Below, piece after piece: positions 53,901-63,108 of a stretch of 64,000 bases of DNA. The notes under the pieces were generated by a model. The model did no database searches. It was not told where the DNA came from and was given only the letters and a program-made list of their open reading frames with translations. Source of the stretch: Janthinobacterium sp. UMAB-56 (GTDB lineage Bacteria > Pseudomonadota > Gammaproteobacteria > Burkholderiales > Burkholderiaceae_D). Within the stretch, counting starts at the first letter, position 1, and each line of letters opens with the position of its first letter. Location of the stretch: positions 407,751-471,750 of the forward strand of contig NZ_LT607654.1 in assembly GCF_900095265.1 (NCBI RefSeq). The letters run 5' to 3'. Position numbers and translations under genes: made by a program.

Positions 53901-54356
53901 GACCTGGCCGCGCCGCTGGCCTCGACGACGGAGATCAACCTGCACGTGCCGGCCCTGCTGCCGGCGGACTTCTGCGGCGACGTGCACGAGCGCCTGTCGA
54001 TCTACAAGCGCCTGGCCAACTGCGCCACGCAAGAGAAAATCGACGATATCCAGGAAGAGCTGATCGACCGCTTCGGCAAGCTGCCCGATCCCGTCAAGGC
54101 CCTGGTCGAGACGCACCGCCTGCGCATTGCGGCGAAAACCGTGGGCATCGTCAAGATCGACGTGCATGGCGAAGCGGCCACCCTGCAATTCATGGCAAAG
54201 CCGCCCATCGACCCGATGCGCATCATCGATTTGATCCAGAAAAACCGCCATATCAAGCTGCATGGCCAGGACAAGCTGAAAATCACGGCCGCCATGCCGG
54301 ACCTGGCCGCGCGCGTGACGCAGATCAAGACCACCATCAAGCAATTGACGGTGTAG
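50913..54356 (+). CDS. mfd: transcription-repair coupling factor Mfd
   Basis: A 1147-residue DNA translocase that removes RNA polymerase stalled at lesions and recruits UvrA. The N-terminal UvrB-homology region (~1-350), the RNA-polymerase-interacting domain (DPVVHINHGIGRYMGL), the helicase core (GDVGFGKTEVALRAAF; LAPTTLLAEQH; IDEEHRFGV; LTATPIPRTL; HQLRGRVGRS) and the C-terminal regulatory domain (~1000-1147) are all present. Full length for the family. ATG 50913 gives the normal N-terminus; the ribosome site is weak. Confidence 0.97.
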   Translation: MSLDLKKALPKPGNRYALPALYGSSDAYALALAALALKARGQMLAVVVAQASDGQRLLDEIPWFGGTELRCHLLPDWETLPYDAFSPHQDLVSERLATLHEIQTRQCDVLIVPATTALVRLAPPSFLAAYTFFFKKGEKLDEARLKSQLTLAGYSHVSQVMSPGEYSVRGGLLDLFPMGSALPYRLDLFGDTIETIRTFDADTQRSLYPVHEVRLLPGREFPMDEAARTTFRNRWREQFEGDPSRSVVYKDISSGIASAGIEYYLPLFFEQTATLFDYLPPDASLALVGEIDAAIGRFWTDTQSRYRFLKADRERPILPPESLFLSDEQFFGLAKPYPRLAITKSNDALASELSAPVPNIAVNRRADDPLANLRSYLLQSGRRVMICAESNGRRETLQQYFSEYDLQLTPVEGSDGFLQSSAKLMLGVAPLHAGFELFTPDGNLAFITETELYAGSGRRVGTKKQEGVTQVESMVRDLSELKIGDPVVHINHGIGRYMGLTSMDLGEGETEFLHLEYAKDTKLYVPVSQLHVISRYSGASPEDAPLHSLGSGQWEKAKKRAAEQVRDTAAELLNLYARRALRQGHSFEFSAHDYQRFADSFGFDETPDQAEAIHNVIKDMTSGKPMDRLVCGDVGFGKTEVALRAAFIAVMGGKQVAILAPTTLLAEQHAQTFADRFADWPVRIAELSRFRTGKEITQAFKGMADGTIDIVIGTHKLLSDDVKFTRLGLVIIDEEHRFGVRQKEALKALRAEVDVLTLTATPIPRTLGMALEGLRDFSIIATAPQKRLAIKTFVRSEGEAIIREACLRELKRGGQIYFLHNEVETIQNRLAMLTELLPEARIAVAHGQMHERDLEKVMRDFVAQRFNILLCTTIIETGIDVPTANTIIMHRADKFGLAQLHQLRGRVGRSHHQAYAYLLVHDVQGLTKLAQRRLDAIQQMEELGSGFYLAMHDLEIRGAGEVLGESQSGEMTEIGFQLYSDMLNEAVRSLKAGKEPDLAAPLASTTEINLHVPALLPADFCGDVHERLSIYKRLANCATQEKIDDIQEELIDRFGKLPDPVKALVETHRLRIAAKTVGIVKIDVHGEAATLQFMAKPPIDPMRIIDLIQKNRHIKLHGQDKLKITAAMPDLAARVTQIKTTIKQLTV

Positions 54357-54387
54357 ACAATTTCGATAATCTATGCAGGACTGCCCC

Positions 54388-55254
54388 ATGACCAATACCA
54401 AGACCATCACCATGAATCTGATCCTGCAGGGCCTGGACGGCGATAGCGCCCGCCTCGAGCGCATCGCCGCGCTGGCCGCGCCCACCTCCATCACGCACCT
54501 GGGACCGAACGCCGTGCGCTGCGAACAAATCGCCTATTCGCCGGCCCTGCGCCCGACCATCGAAGTGGCGGCCCAGGCGGCGCAGCTGGACGCCACCTAC
54601 ATGATGGGACAGCGCGAACTGAGTGAGTTCAAGCTGGTGGCGATGGACATGGATTCGACCCTGATCACCATCGAGTGCATCGATGAAATCGCCGACATGC
54701 AGGGCTTGAAACCGCAAGTGGCGGCCATCACGGAAGCGGCCATGCGCGGCGAACTCGATTTTAGCTCCAGCCTGAAGCAGCGCGTGGCCCTGCTCGAAGG
54801 CCTCGATGCCTCGGCACTGCAGCGCGTCTACGACGAGCGCCTGAAACTGTCACCGGGCGCGGAAGCCATGCTGGCGGCCGTGCAGAAGGCCGGCCTGAAA
54901 ACCCTGCTGGTCTCGGGCGGCTTTACCTTCTTCACCGAACGCCTGAAGCAGCGCCTCGGCCTCGATTACACGCATGCGAACGAGCTGGAAATCGTCGATG
55001 GCAAGCTGACGGGCAAGGTGTTAGGCGGCATCGTCGATGCCGAGGAAAAACAGCGCACCGTGGAGCGCGTGTGCGCGCAACTGGGCATTGCGCCATCGCA
55101 GGCCATCGTCATGGGCGACGGCGCCAACGACTTGAAAATGATGGGCATCGCCGGCCTGTCCGTCGCCTTCCGCGCCAAGCCTGTGGTGCGGGCGCAGGCC
55201 GACGTGGCGCTGAACTTTGTGGGGCTCGATGGTATTCTGAATATCCTCAACTAA
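54388..55254 (+). CDS. serB: phosphoserine phosphatase
   Basis: The last step of serine synthesis, hydrolysing phosphoserine in the cytoplasm. MDMDSTLITIECIDEIAD is the HAD motif I (DxDST) with the SerB cap start; LLVSGGFTFFTERL is motif II and MGDGANDLKMMGIAGLSVAF is motifs III/IV. An N-terminal ~80-residue ACT-like region precedes. I choose ATG 54388 (AGGA seven bases upstream; 288 residues) over ATG 54373. It lies 31 bases after the mfd stop. Confidence 0.94.
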   Translation: MTNTKTITMNLILQGLDGDSARLERIAALAAPTSITHLGPNAVRCEQIAYSPALRPTIEVAAQAAQLDATYMMGQRELSEFKLVAMDMDSTLITIECIDEIADMQGLKPQVAAITEAAMRGELDFSSSLKQRVALLEGLDASALQRVYDERLKLSPGAEAMLAAVQKAGLKTLLVSGGFTFFTERLKQRLGLDYTHANELEIVDGKLTGKVLGGIVDAEEKQRTVERVCAQLGIAPSQAIVMGDGANDLKMMGIAGLSVAFRAKPVVRAQADVALNFVGLDGILNILN

Positions 55255-55405
55255 GGTTTCTCGCAACATACAGCATGCCTGGGGTATCGAGCAAAAAAAG
55301 CGGCGGCGGATCACAGCGACACGTTGAATATGCTCGAAAGGGGCGCTAGAGCAGCACGTCAGACCGTGACTTCCGATATGAACGCCCCCTTTCTTGCATC
55401 CATCC

Positions 55406-57286
55406 CTACAACTGCCACAGGCGCAGCGGCAGCAATCCCCACCAGGCCAGGACCAGCAGCAGTTGCAAGGCCCCCAGCAAGGCGACCCAATCCCACTTCG
55501 CCAGCGCGCCGACATCGGCCGCCGTGCCGCGGCTGCGCCAGCAGCGGGCCAGGCCGAACGCCGTCGCCAGCGGCAGCGCCCCCGTCGCCAGTGCCAGCAG
55601 CACACTGGCGATGGTGACGTCACCCAGGCGCAAAAAGGACTGAAAATAGAATAAGGGCAGCGGCAGGAGCAGCGCCAGCAACGATAGCAAGGGCGCGAAC
55701 AGATGGTCGCCCCGCCCCAGGCTGCGCCGCGCGGCGCGCCACACGCCCACCAGCAGCACGTATAGCATGCCGGCCACGCCCAAGGCCAGGCTGGCCCACA
55801 GCACCAGCATGCGCAGCATCGACGCGCGCTCATAGCTGCGCAAGCCGTCGCTGAGCACATGCTTGCCATCCTCTTGCATCAGCACGTGCGACGCGGTGCT
55901 GCGATCGCTGGCACGGAACAGCAAGCCGCCCACCGGTTCCAGTTCCTTCGGCTCGCCCTGGAACGGGATCAGGAATAGCGACTCGCCATCCCATTTGACG
56001 CGCGTAAAGCCGAAGACGGCATCGACCCAGGCCATGCTGGCCATGGGGCTGGGCGACGGCACGTAGACGCCCTGCCAGTTTTCCACCGTGGGCGCGGGCG
56101 TGCCCTGCGGGGCCGGCGCGCGCAGCGGCAGGTCCAGGTCGCGCAGCAACAAGCGGTTGAAGCGTTCATAGTCGGCCTGCTCGGCATCCGTATTGAAGGC
56201 CACAAAGAAGGCGCTGTCCTGCTCCGGATAGATGCACAGCATGGCGCGAAAACCCACGGCCGTGCCTGGGTGGCAGGCGCCCACCACATTGTGGCGGTCG
56301 CGAACGGCCAGCGCCAAACCGTGGCCCGTTGCCAGTCCCGCCTGCGCCGCATCCGTGCCGGCCGGTTCGGACAAGGCACCCATCAGCGCCAGGTCGATGA
56401 AGCGTTTCCCCTGCAGCATGCCGTCGCCCATCAGGAATTGCGCCAGCTTGCCCATGTCGGCCGCCGTGGTGGTAAATTGCCCGGCCGGACGCAAATACTG
56501 CGGCACGGCCGGCTGCGCCACGCCATGCTCGAAATGGCCCATGGCCAGGCGCTGGTCAAGCTGCGCGTCCGCCTGCGTGCTCACTTGCGTAACAAAGGCA
56601 AAGGTGCTGTCTGCCATGCCCAGAGGCTGCAGCAGCTGGGCATCAAGGTAGCGTTCATAGGGCTGGCCCGTGACTTTCTCGATCACCATGCCCAGCAAGC
56701 CATAGCCCATGTTGGAATACGCATAGCGGCTGCCGGGCCGGGCGCGCACGCGCAACAGATTGCGGCCGCCATCGAAGGCGGCCGCCAGCGGCGTATCCGG
56801 CGCCGGGTTCAGGCTGAACGCCTGCCAGAAGCGCACATTATCGAGGCCGGCGGTATGCGCCAGCAGGTGGCGGATGCGCACGGGGTCGCTGGCCTGCCAC
56901 GGGTTTTTCAGCGCCAGGCCCGGCAGCACCTGCTGCAGCGGCGTGTCGAGCGTGAGCCGGTCTTCACTGATCAGGCGCAAGACGCCCAGCGCCAGCGCCA
57001 CCTTGCCCACGGAACCCACCTGCACGCGCGTATCGGGCTGCATGGGTATTTGCTTGGCGACATCGCGCAAGCCTGCCGCCCCCATGCGCACTGTGCCATC
57101 GGGCAAGACTTCGCTCCAGACGGCGCCCGCCAGGCCTTCGTCCTTCAAGCCGGCGGCAAACTCCGCCGCCAGGGGGGCACCGGCGGCATGGGCCACCGTG
57201 GCGCACAGCAGCAAGGCCGGCACCGTGCCTAACAGCCATGACTTGGCGCGCGCGGCCAAGCTGGGATAGTGATCTCGTTTCAACAA
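55406..57286 (-). CDS. beta-lactamase-family serine hydrolase with C-terminal membrane domain
   Basis: A 626-residue protein. After a signal peptide (ALLLCATVAHA) the class C beta-lactamase/esterase fold shows SxxK in VGSVGKVALAL, YxN in RYAYSNMGYGLLG and HxG in ACHPGTAVG. Residues ~480-620 add four hydrophobic helices that anchor it in the inner membrane. The family includes D-aminopeptidases, esterases and peptidoglycan hydrolases, so antibiotic resistance should not be assumed. The start is TTG 57286 with AAGGCGG upstream. Confidence 0.88.
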   Translation of the reverse strand: MLKRDHYPSLAARAKSWLLGTVPALLLCATVAHAAGAPLAAEFAAGLKDEGLAGAVWSEVLPDGTVRMGAAGLRDVAKQIPMQPDTRVQVGSVGKVALALGVLRLISEDRLTLDTPLQQVLPGLALKNPWQASDPVRIRHLLAHTAGLDNVRFWQAFSLNPAPDTPLAAAFDGGRNLLRVRARPGSRYAYSNMGYGLLGMVIEKVTGQPYERYLDAQLLQPLGMADSTFAFVTQVSTQADAQLDQRLAMGHFEHGVAQPAVPQYLRPAGQFTTTAADMGKLAQFLMGDGMLQGKRFIDLALMGALSEPAGTDAAQAGLATGHGLALAVRDRHNVVGACHPGTAVGFRAMLCIYPEQDSAFFVAFNTDAEQADYERFNRLLLRDLDLPLRAPAPQGTPAPTVENWQGVYVPSPSPMASMAWVDAVFGFTRVKWDGESLFLIPFQGEPKELEPVGGLLFRASDRSTASHVLMQEDGKHVLSDGLRSYERASMLRMLVLWASLALGVAGMLYVLLVGVWRAARRSLGRGDHLFAPLLSLLALLLPLPLFYFQSFLRLGDVTIASVLLALATGALPLATAFGLARCWRSRGTAADVGALAKWDWVALLGALQLLLVLAWWGLLPLRLWQL

Positions 57287-57369
57287 TGTATGCCGCCTTT
57301 TTCCATGGACTGCGCTGCCACGCCGCTTTGCTTGCTACAATTAAAAATTAAGCAAGGACGGGAGCTTTC

Positions 57370-57732
57370 ATGTCACAAGATATTATTTTGGATACCCAAC
57401 TCCAGCAGACCAAAAACCTGGCCTGGTGGTTGTACCTGATACATGGCGCCAGCTTTGTTTTTTCGCTGGGCGCCTTTTCCTTCATTCCGCTCATCATCAA
57501 CTATGTGAAGCGGGACGAGGCGGCCGGGACCTTCGTCTACAGCCATCATAGCTGGATGATCCGTTCCTTCTGGTGGTATGTGGCCTGGATCGTCGTCGGC
57601 GCCATCCTGTGGATCACGCTGATCGGCATTCCACTGGCGTTTCTCGTGTGGGGCGTGGCCTGGCTGTGGAAAGCCTACCGCCTGCTGCGCGGCTTCCTCG
57701 ACCTGAACAACAACAAGCCCGTACCCATGTAG
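57370..57732 (+). CDS. small inner-membrane protein (DUF4870-like)
   Basis: A 120-residue protein with three hydrophobic segments (WWLYLIHGASFVFSLGAF; SFWWYVAWIVVGAILWITLI; GIPLAFLVWGVAWLW) ending in a hydrophilic tail. The pattern LIHGASFVFSLG..PLIINYVKRDEA.GTFVYSHH resembles the DUF4870 family. GGGAG precedes the ATG; TACAAT ~35 bases upstream may be the -10. Function unknown. Confidence 0.8.
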   Translation: MSQDIILDTQLQQTKNLAWWLYLIHGASFVFSLGAFSFIPLIINYVKRDEAAGTFVYSHHSWMIRSFWWYVAWIVVGAILWITLIGIPLAFLVWGVAWLWKAYRLLRGFLDLNNNKPVPM

Positions 57733-57769
57733 CGACTTGCGGGCAAGCCGGCGTGCTTGCCCACTGCCG

Positions 57770-58936
57770 CTACATCGCCGCAAACGCCCGTTCGATATCG
57801 GCGATCAAATCCTGCGGCGCTTCCAGCCCCACATTCAGACGCACCAACTGGCCCGGCAACTGCCAGCCCTTGCGCATGGCGGCGATGCGGTACGGCATCA
57901 CCAGGCTGTTCGCACCGCCCCAGCTGTAGCCTATCTTGAACAACTGCAAGGCATCGACGAAACGGTCTGTTTGCGCCTCCGTATAGCGGGCATCGAACAG
58001 CACGGAAAACAGGCCGCCCGCGCCCGTGAAATCGCGCTGCCAGATGGCGTGGCCGGGGCAATCATCGAAAGCCGGATGCAGCACCGTGGCGATCTCGTTT
58101 CTTCCCTTGAGCCAGGCGGCCACCGTGCGTGCGCCCGCATCGTGGGCGTCGAAGCGCAGCTTCATGGTCGGCAAGCCGCGCAGCACCAGGTAGGCATCGT
58201 CCGCCCCCACGCCCATGCCGAGCCGCATATGCGCCTGCGCCAGGCGTTCATGCAGCGCGCGCTCGCGCGTAATGAGCGCGCCCATCAGCACATCCGAGCC
58301 GCCCGACTGGTATTTCGTCAGCGCCTGCATGATGATGTCCACGCCCAGGTCGAAGCCGCGCAGGGCCAGGCCAGCCGACCAGGTGTTGTCCAAAGCCACC
58401 AGCACGCCGCGCGCATGGGCGGCCGCGCAGATGGCGGGCAAGTCCGGCACTTCCATGGTCACGGAACCCGGCGCTTCCGTCCAGATGAGTTTGGTATTTC
58501 CCTGGATCAGGGCGGCGATGCCGGCGCCGATCAGCGGGTCGTAGTAACGCGCCGTAATGCCGAAATCCTGCGCCAGCCAGCGTCCCAGTTCGCGGTTCGG
58601 GTTGTAGATATTTTCCGGCAGCAAGACATCATCGCCCGTTTTCAGCAAGGCAAAGTCGGCCATGGCGATGGCCGCCAGGCCCGACGGCGCCAGCAGGCAA
58701 TGCCTGCCCCCTTCGATCTCGGCCAACCGCGCTTCCAGGGTGAAGGTGGTGGGCGTGCCGTGCAAGCCGTAGGTGTAGGCGTTTTTCTCTTTCCAGTCGC
58801 CCGAGCGCATGGCCGCCACATCCTTGAACAGCACGGTCGATGCGTGATGGATGGCGTTGGGAAACGCGGCAAAGCCTTGCGGCGCCTGGTAATCGCTGTG
58901 GATCAGCGCGGTCTGCGGAGATTTTGGTGTGGTCAT
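57770..58936 (-). CDS. metC: cystathionine beta-lyase (PLP-dependent Cys/Met metabolism enzyme)
   Basis: A 388-residue type I PLP enzyme. NAYTYGLHGTPTTFTLEARL is the family N-terminal motif, VALDNTWSAGLALRGFDLG the cofactor Asp segment and MQALTKYQSGGSDVLMGAL carries the Schiff-base Lys. The sequence is closer to MetC than to gamma-synthases, and the reaction would be cystathionine to homocysteine, pyruvate and ammonia. The start MTTPKSPQTAL at 58936 matches homologues in length; a 42-codon upstream extension is not supported. Confidence 0.9.
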   Translation of the reverse strand: MTTPKSPQTALIHSDYQAPQGFAAFPNAIHHASTVLFKDVAAMRSGDWKEKNAYTYGLHGTPTTFTLEARLAEIEGGRHCLLAPSGLAAIAMADFALLKTGDDVLLPENIYNPNRELGRWLAQDFGITARYYDPLIGAGIAALIQGNTKLIWTEAPGSVTMEVPDLPAICAAAHARGVLVALDNTWSAGLALRGFDLGVDIIMQALTKYQSGGSDVLMGALITRERALHERLAQAHMRLGMGVGADDAYLVLRGLPTMKLRFDAHDAGARTVAAWLKGRNEIATVLHPAFDDCPGHAIWQRDFTGAGGLFSVLFDARYTEAQTDRFVDALQLFKIGYSWGGANSLVMPYRIAAMRKGWQLPGQLVRLNVGLEAPQDLIADIERAFAAM

Positions 58937-58965
58937 GGCATCGGCAAAGTGCGTGGGCAAATAGA

Positions 58966-58995
58966 AAGGCGGGCCAGCAATTGCTGGTCCGCCTT
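58966..58995. terminator. long hairpin between rimO and metC
   Basis: AAGGCGGGCCAGCAA paired with TTGCTGGTCCGCCTT with one G-T mismatch. No long T-run, so a weak terminator or an RNA-processing hairpin. Confidence 0.5.
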
Positions 58996-59043
58996 GATTG
59001 TAAGGGCTTCTGCCCTTGCCTGCCGTACTGTTGTTACACCTGC

Positions 59044-60456
59044 TTACTCGGCGGCGCCCCACAGGTCGTGCGCGTCCGCTGAAGTAATTTTTACGTCAAC
59101 GAACTGGCCCACGGCCAGCTTGCGGTGCGGCTCGAACGGCGGCTTCACGTACACGACGCCGTCGATTTCCGGCGCGTCGGCGGACGAGCGGCCCACGCCG
59201 CCGGAGCGGGTGACTTCATCGATCAGCACGCGCACGGTCTTGCCGACCTTGGCTTGCAGGCGTTTTTTCGAGATTTCTTCCTGCAGCAACATGACGCGGC
59301 CACGGCGCTCTTCGCGCAGCTCTTCCGGCACGGGATTCTCGATCGCATTGGCGGTCGCGCCTTCGACGGGCGAATAGGCGAAGCAGCCCAGGCGGTCGAT
59401 CTGCGCTTCCTTGAGGAAGTCGAGCAAATACTCGAATTCCGCTTCCGTTTCGCCAGGGAAACCGGCGATGAAGGTCGAACGTATCGTCAAGTCCGGGTTG
59501 ATGGCGCGCCAGGCCTGGATGCGGTCGAGGTTTTTCTCGCCGCTGGCTGGGCGCTTCATGCGTTTCAGCACGTCCGGGTGTGCGTGCTGCATCGGAATAT
59601 CGAGGTATGGCAGGATGTGGCCGCCGCTCATCATCGGGATGATCTGGTCCACGTGCGGGTACGGGTACACATAGTGCAGGCGTACCCAGGCGCCATAGGA
59701 CTTGGCCAGTTCGCCCAGCGCTTCCGTCAACTGCGTCATGTGGGTTTTCACGGGACGACCATTCCAGAAGCCGGAACGGAATTTCACGTCCACGCCATAC
59801 GCCGAGGTGTCTTGCGAAATGACCAGCAATTCCTTGACGCCGGCCTTGAACAGGTTTTCCGCTTCGATCATCAGTTCGCCGATCGGGCGCGACACCAGAT
59901 CGCCGCGCATGGACGGGATGATGCAGAAGCTGCAGCGGTGGTTGCAGCCTTCGGAAATTTTCAGGTAGGCATAGTGCTTGGGTGTCAGCTTGACGCCTTG
60001 CGGCGGCACCAGGTCGAGGAACGGTGCATGCGGTTTCGGCAGGTGCAAGTGGACGGAATCCATCACTTCGGCCAGCGCGTGCGGACCCGTGACGGACAGC
60101 ACTTTCGGATGCACCTTCATGATGATGTCGTCGCCGGCAGCATCTTTCTTGGCGCCCAGACAACCGGTAACGATGACCTTGCCGTTTTCAGCCAGCGCTT
60201 CGCCGATGGCGTCCAGCGACTCTTGCACGGCAGCATCGATAAAACCGCAGGTATTGACGATCACCAGATCGGCGCCAGCGTAGGATTTCGCCGTTTCGTA
60301 GCCTTCGGCGCGCAGTTGGGTCAGGATTTGTTCGGAGTCAACCAGCGCTTTCGGGCAGCCGAGCGAGACAAAGCCCACTTTCGGCGCCGCACCTGGCATG
60401 GCCAGCATGGCCTCGGGCTGGGCGGAAGGAACGGGAATACGGTGAATTTCAGACAT
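59044..60456 (-). CDS. rimO: ribosomal protein S12 methylthiotransferase RimO
   Basis: A 470-residue radical-SAM enzyme that adds a methylthio group to the conserved Asp of ribosomal protein S12. The N-terminal MTTase domain ([41 protein letters not shown]) supplies one Fe-S cluster, the radical-SAM core has [18 protein letters not shown] (CxxxCxxC) and the C-terminal TRAM domain is at ~400-470. [10 protein letters not shown] identifies RimO rather than MiaB. Confidence 0.95.
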   Translation of the reverse strand: MSEIHRIPVPSAQPEAMLAMPGAAPKVGFVSLGCPKALVDSEQILTQLRAEGYETAKSYAGADLVIVNTCGFIDAAVQESLDAIGEALAENGKVIVTGCLGAKKDAAGDDIIMKVHPKVLSVTGPHALAEVMDSVHLHLPKPHAPFLDLVPPQGVKLTPKHYAYLKISEGCNHRCSFCIIPSMRGDLVSRPIGELMIEAENLFKAGVKELLVISQDTSAYGVDVKFRSGFWNGRPVKTHMTQLTEALGELAKSYGAWVRLHYVYPYPHVDQIIPMMSGGHILPYLDIPMQHAHPDVLKRMKRPASGEKNLDRIQAWRAINPDLTIRSTFIAGFPGETEAEFEYLLDFLKEAQIDRLGCFAYSPVEGATANAIENPVPEELREERRGRVMLLQEEISKKRLQAKVGKTVRVLIDEVTRSGGVGRSSADAPEIDGVVYVKPPFEPHRKLAVGQFVDVKITSADAHDLWGAAE

Positions 60457-60709
60457 AGTTGGCAGCTAGTAAAATGGTGAGGCGAATCGGCTATTGTACC
60501 CCGAGCCGCCCCTTGCTGTCAGAGCCACTTCCTTTTGCTGGCGCATCTGCAACGCTACAACCCCAGCTTTGTTCCGGCCGCTGCCATCGTGGCGGTGGTC
60601 GAACAAGGCCCGGCAACAGATTCCAGGTATCAAGAAAGTCAAAATAATGCCTCAAGGAAATTAATGACATGACATATAATTTTGTTTTTTAAAAAACCAA
60701 ATCAATCCC

Positions 60710-62305
60710 ATGTCTTTGTCCTTTTCCAATTTGAAAGCGCGGCACCAGACTGTCGCGGCTTGCGGCTTGACTGTATTGCTACTGAGCGGCTGCGTCGTCA
60801 ACACGTCGGTGGTTGACCCACTGAAAATGAGTGCACAATCGGGAGAAACCCCGGTGGTAGTCAGCATCACGTCGAATACCAAAGATATTTACGGTTTCAA
60901 TACGATCAAGTTACGCCGGGTGGTGGCGGGGGAGCAGCGCAGTGATTTCAAGCTGGTCTCCGCAAATCTGGTGATGAAAAAGGTCGAGAGCGCGATGGCA
61001 GGCGATACTTCCCTGTTCATTGGCGCACTACCGCCTGGCGAGTATGAGTTTGTCGAATTGATCGACACGCGGGCCAACAAGCTCTTGCATGTGTACTCGA
61101 CCATCGTGGGAAGCTTCAAAATGGACGCGGGCAAGTCGGCGGATCTGGGTCGGCTGATTGTGACACGCGGCGATTTCGGCGTGCAATACGGTCGCAGCGC
61201 GCAGGTGGTATCCAATGCGCAATTACTCCAGCGCTTTGCCCCCGACTACAGCAAGCTATTCGGCGCTGCTGCCAGCCCAGGCTGGAGCACCCCACACCAC
61301 GCGCAGGACGATGTCGAGAAATTTGCCCGCGCCCACCCGGCCGGGGCCGAGTGCGCCACCGAAATGCCCGATGGCCGGGTGGCTGCCGCCAGCCGCATGG
61401 GCGCCGTCCTGATGCGCTCGACACAAGGTCAATGGAAGATCATCAATGCGCCCTCGGTGGAGTCGCTGTCTTGCGTGTTTCCCGTAGACCTGCCCAATGC
61501 CGAGTTGATCGCGGTAGGCGAATCGGGCTCCCTGCTACGCAAGGCGCGTGACAGCGACACGCTGCTTCCTGTCGATACAGGCAACCTGCCGCCCGGCAAC
61601 CTGCTGCGCATCGGCGGCAACCCCCAGGATGGCTGGTACGTGATGCATCACAAGGGAGGTGAATTGAACATTTTCCGGGCGAATCAACTGGACGCTGGCG
61701 ACTGGCGATCCGTGTACCATTCCACCTTGCCCGGATCGTGGCTGCATGGCCCAGGCTTATTGTGGACCTGGCAAGACGCGGAGCGGATCGGCTATGCCCT
61801 GGAAAGCGGCTTGATCGGCGAACTCGACTACCGCACGGGCAAGTTGACCGAGCGCTTTAGTCCGCACAAGAAAAGCTTGACGCAGTTTATCCATCAAGCC
61901 AATGGCACGCAAAGCGTTCTGGTAGCGGCTGGCTTGGGAGGAAGGTTTCCCGACGCCTATGTTTCACGGGATCGCGGCCAGAACTGGACGCCTATCGTTT
62001 CGCCGTTCAAAGTCCTGATGTCGCCCGTGGCGCCGCTCAATGACGGCAAACTGCTGATGGAAGCCGGCATGTATAACGAGGGCGCCCTGCTGGTCAGCAG
62101 CGACGAAGGCAAGACCTGGGGGCCGTATGTCCCATACACTCTGCGCAACGCCCCGTTGATATTCTCCTCCGGCCTGGCACTCAATATCCAGGAAGATTTC
62201 AAGGGTAACGTCAGCATTTACAGCTCCATGGACAATGCCAGGACATGGAAGCTCGAGCATTCAAACCAGGACCTGCTCTCCACGCTGCAACAACGGAAGC
62301 AATAA
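60710..62305 (+). CDS. lipoprotein with Asp-box (BNR/sialidase-like) repeats
   Basis: A 531-residue protein. The signal peptide ends in lipobox LLLSGC (Cys ~28), so it is lipid-anchored. Residues ~40-150 form a small beta-rich domain (FNTIKLRRVVAGEQRSDFK; IGALPPGEYEFVELID). The rest looks like a beta-propeller with Asp boxes SRDRGQNWTPI, SSDEGKTWGPY and SMDNARTWKLE (SxDxGxxW). Such propellers occur in sialidases, photosystem assembly factors and binding proteins; no catalytic set can be assigned. Base composition is slightly less GC-rich at its 5' end than the neighbours. Confidence 0.82.
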   Translation: MSLSFSNLKARHQTVAACGLTVLLLSGCVVNTSVVDPLKMSAQSGETPVVVSITSNTKDIYGFNTIKLRRVVAGEQRSDFKLVSANLVMKKVESAMAGDTSLFIGALPPGEYEFVELIDTRANKLLHVYSTIVGSFKMDAGKSADLGRLIVTRGDFGVQYGRSAQVVSNAQLLQRFAPDYSKLFGAAASPGWSTPHHAQDDVEKFARAHPAGAECATEMPDGRVAAASRMGAVLMRSTQGQWKIINAPSVESLSCVFPVDLPNAELIAVGESGSLLRKARDSDTLLPVDTGNLPPGNLLRIGGNPQDGWYVMHHKGGELNIFRANQLDAGDWRSVYHSTLPGSWLHGPGLLWTWQDAERIGYALESGLIGELDYRTGKLTERFSPHKKSLTQFIHQANGTQSVLVAAGLGGRFPDAYVSRDRGQNWTPIVSPFKVLMSPVAPLNDGKLLMEAGMYNEGALLVSSDEGKTWGPYVPYTLRNAPLIFSSGLALNIQEDFKGNVSIYSSMDNARTWKLEHSNQDLLSTLQQRKQ

Positions 62306-62344
62306 CATGCAGCATCGGCAGCCGGCGGCATGACGCCCGCAAAG

Positions 62345-62376
62345 CACAACGGCACAGGAGTTCCTGTGCCGTTGTG
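62345..62376. terminator. perfect 15-bp inverted repeat between converging genes
   Basis: CACAACGGCACAGGA, two bases, TCCTGTGCCGTTGTG. Ideally placed to end the lipoprotein and phaR transcripts, but no T-run follows on either strand. Confidence 0.6.
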
Positions 62377-62396
62377 TGGCCCGCATTGGCTGCGGC

Positions 62397-62960
62397 CTAC
62401 TTTTTGTCGCTTGGTGGCACCGGCGGAACGAACGGGAATGTGCCGAACAGATTCTTGCTCTGGCTCTGCATCTGTTCCTGCATCTGCACGAACAGGCTCT
62501 TGCTCTGGTCGATGTAGTTGTTCATCATGCCTTGCATCATCGGCCCCTGGACATTCATGAACTGGGTCCACATTTCCGGGCTGAAGGGCTTGCCTTCGAA
62601 GCTGCCGGCCGACGTGCCCGTGAATTTGTGCTGGATATCGGTGAACGCTTGCACGTTCTTTTCCAGGTAGGATCCCATCATGCCCTGCATGGCGTGGCCA
62701 TAGTAACGTATGATCTGCGACAACACGCTGCTCGAGAACATGGGCGCGCCATTCGCTTCCTCTTCCAAAATGATTTGCAGCAAGATGCTGCGCGTCAAAT
62801 CTTCATTGGATTTGGCATCGACGACGGTAAACACTTCATTGTCCAACACCAGCTGCTTGACATCCGTCAAGGTGATGTAGGAACTGGTTTGCGTGTCGTA
62901 CAGACGACGGTTGGGATATTTTTTAATCAGGCGGTCTATACTTTTTTTTGCACTACTCAT
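62397..62960 (-). CDS. phaR: polyhydroxyalkanoate synthesis repressor PhaR
   Basis: A 187-residue regulator that binds both PHA and DNA and represses phasin genes when no polymer is present. The N-terminal domain IKKYPNRRLYDTQTSSYITL is the PHB/PHA DNA-binding domain signature, and the following helical region (EDLTRSILLQIILEEEANG) is the accumulation-regulator domain. The C-terminus is Met/Gln-rich. I choose ATG 62960 (GGAAC five bases upstream). It lies downstream of phaC on the same strand, 226 bases away. Confidence 0.94.
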   Translation of the reverse strand: MSSAKKSIDRLIKKYPNRRLYDTQTSSYITLTDVKQLVLDNEVFTVVDAKSNEDLTRSILLQIILEEEANGAPMFSSSVLSQIIRYYGHAMQGMMGSYLEKNVQAFTDIQHKFTGTSAGSFEGKPFSPEMWTQFMNVQGPMMQGMMNNYIDQSKSLFVQMQEQMQSQSKNLFGTFPFVPPVPPSDKK

Positions 62961-63108
62961 CACAAGTTCCACTTATTGCGCCGCAGCGCATACTGAGTTA
63001 ATCCGAAAAAAAAGCGAACGTGGGTCCGCTTTCGCACCTGCCTACTTTTTCCATTATAGAGTGGAAAACGGCTCCATTGCACATCAGGGTAGTAGATTCC
63101 GGCATTTA

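Noticed and set aside
55406-57286. Calling the serine hydrolase an antibiotic-resistance beta-lactamase
   Set aside because: The motifs define a broad esterase/peptidase superfamily, and the membrane tail is not seen in true class C beta-lactamases.
60487-60668. Rightward frame containing LAHLQRYNPSFVPAAAIVAV before the Asp-box lipoprotein gene
   Set aside because: It looks protein-like but has no ATG or GTG start, no ribosome site, and overlaps the rimO promoter region; probably chance or a relic.
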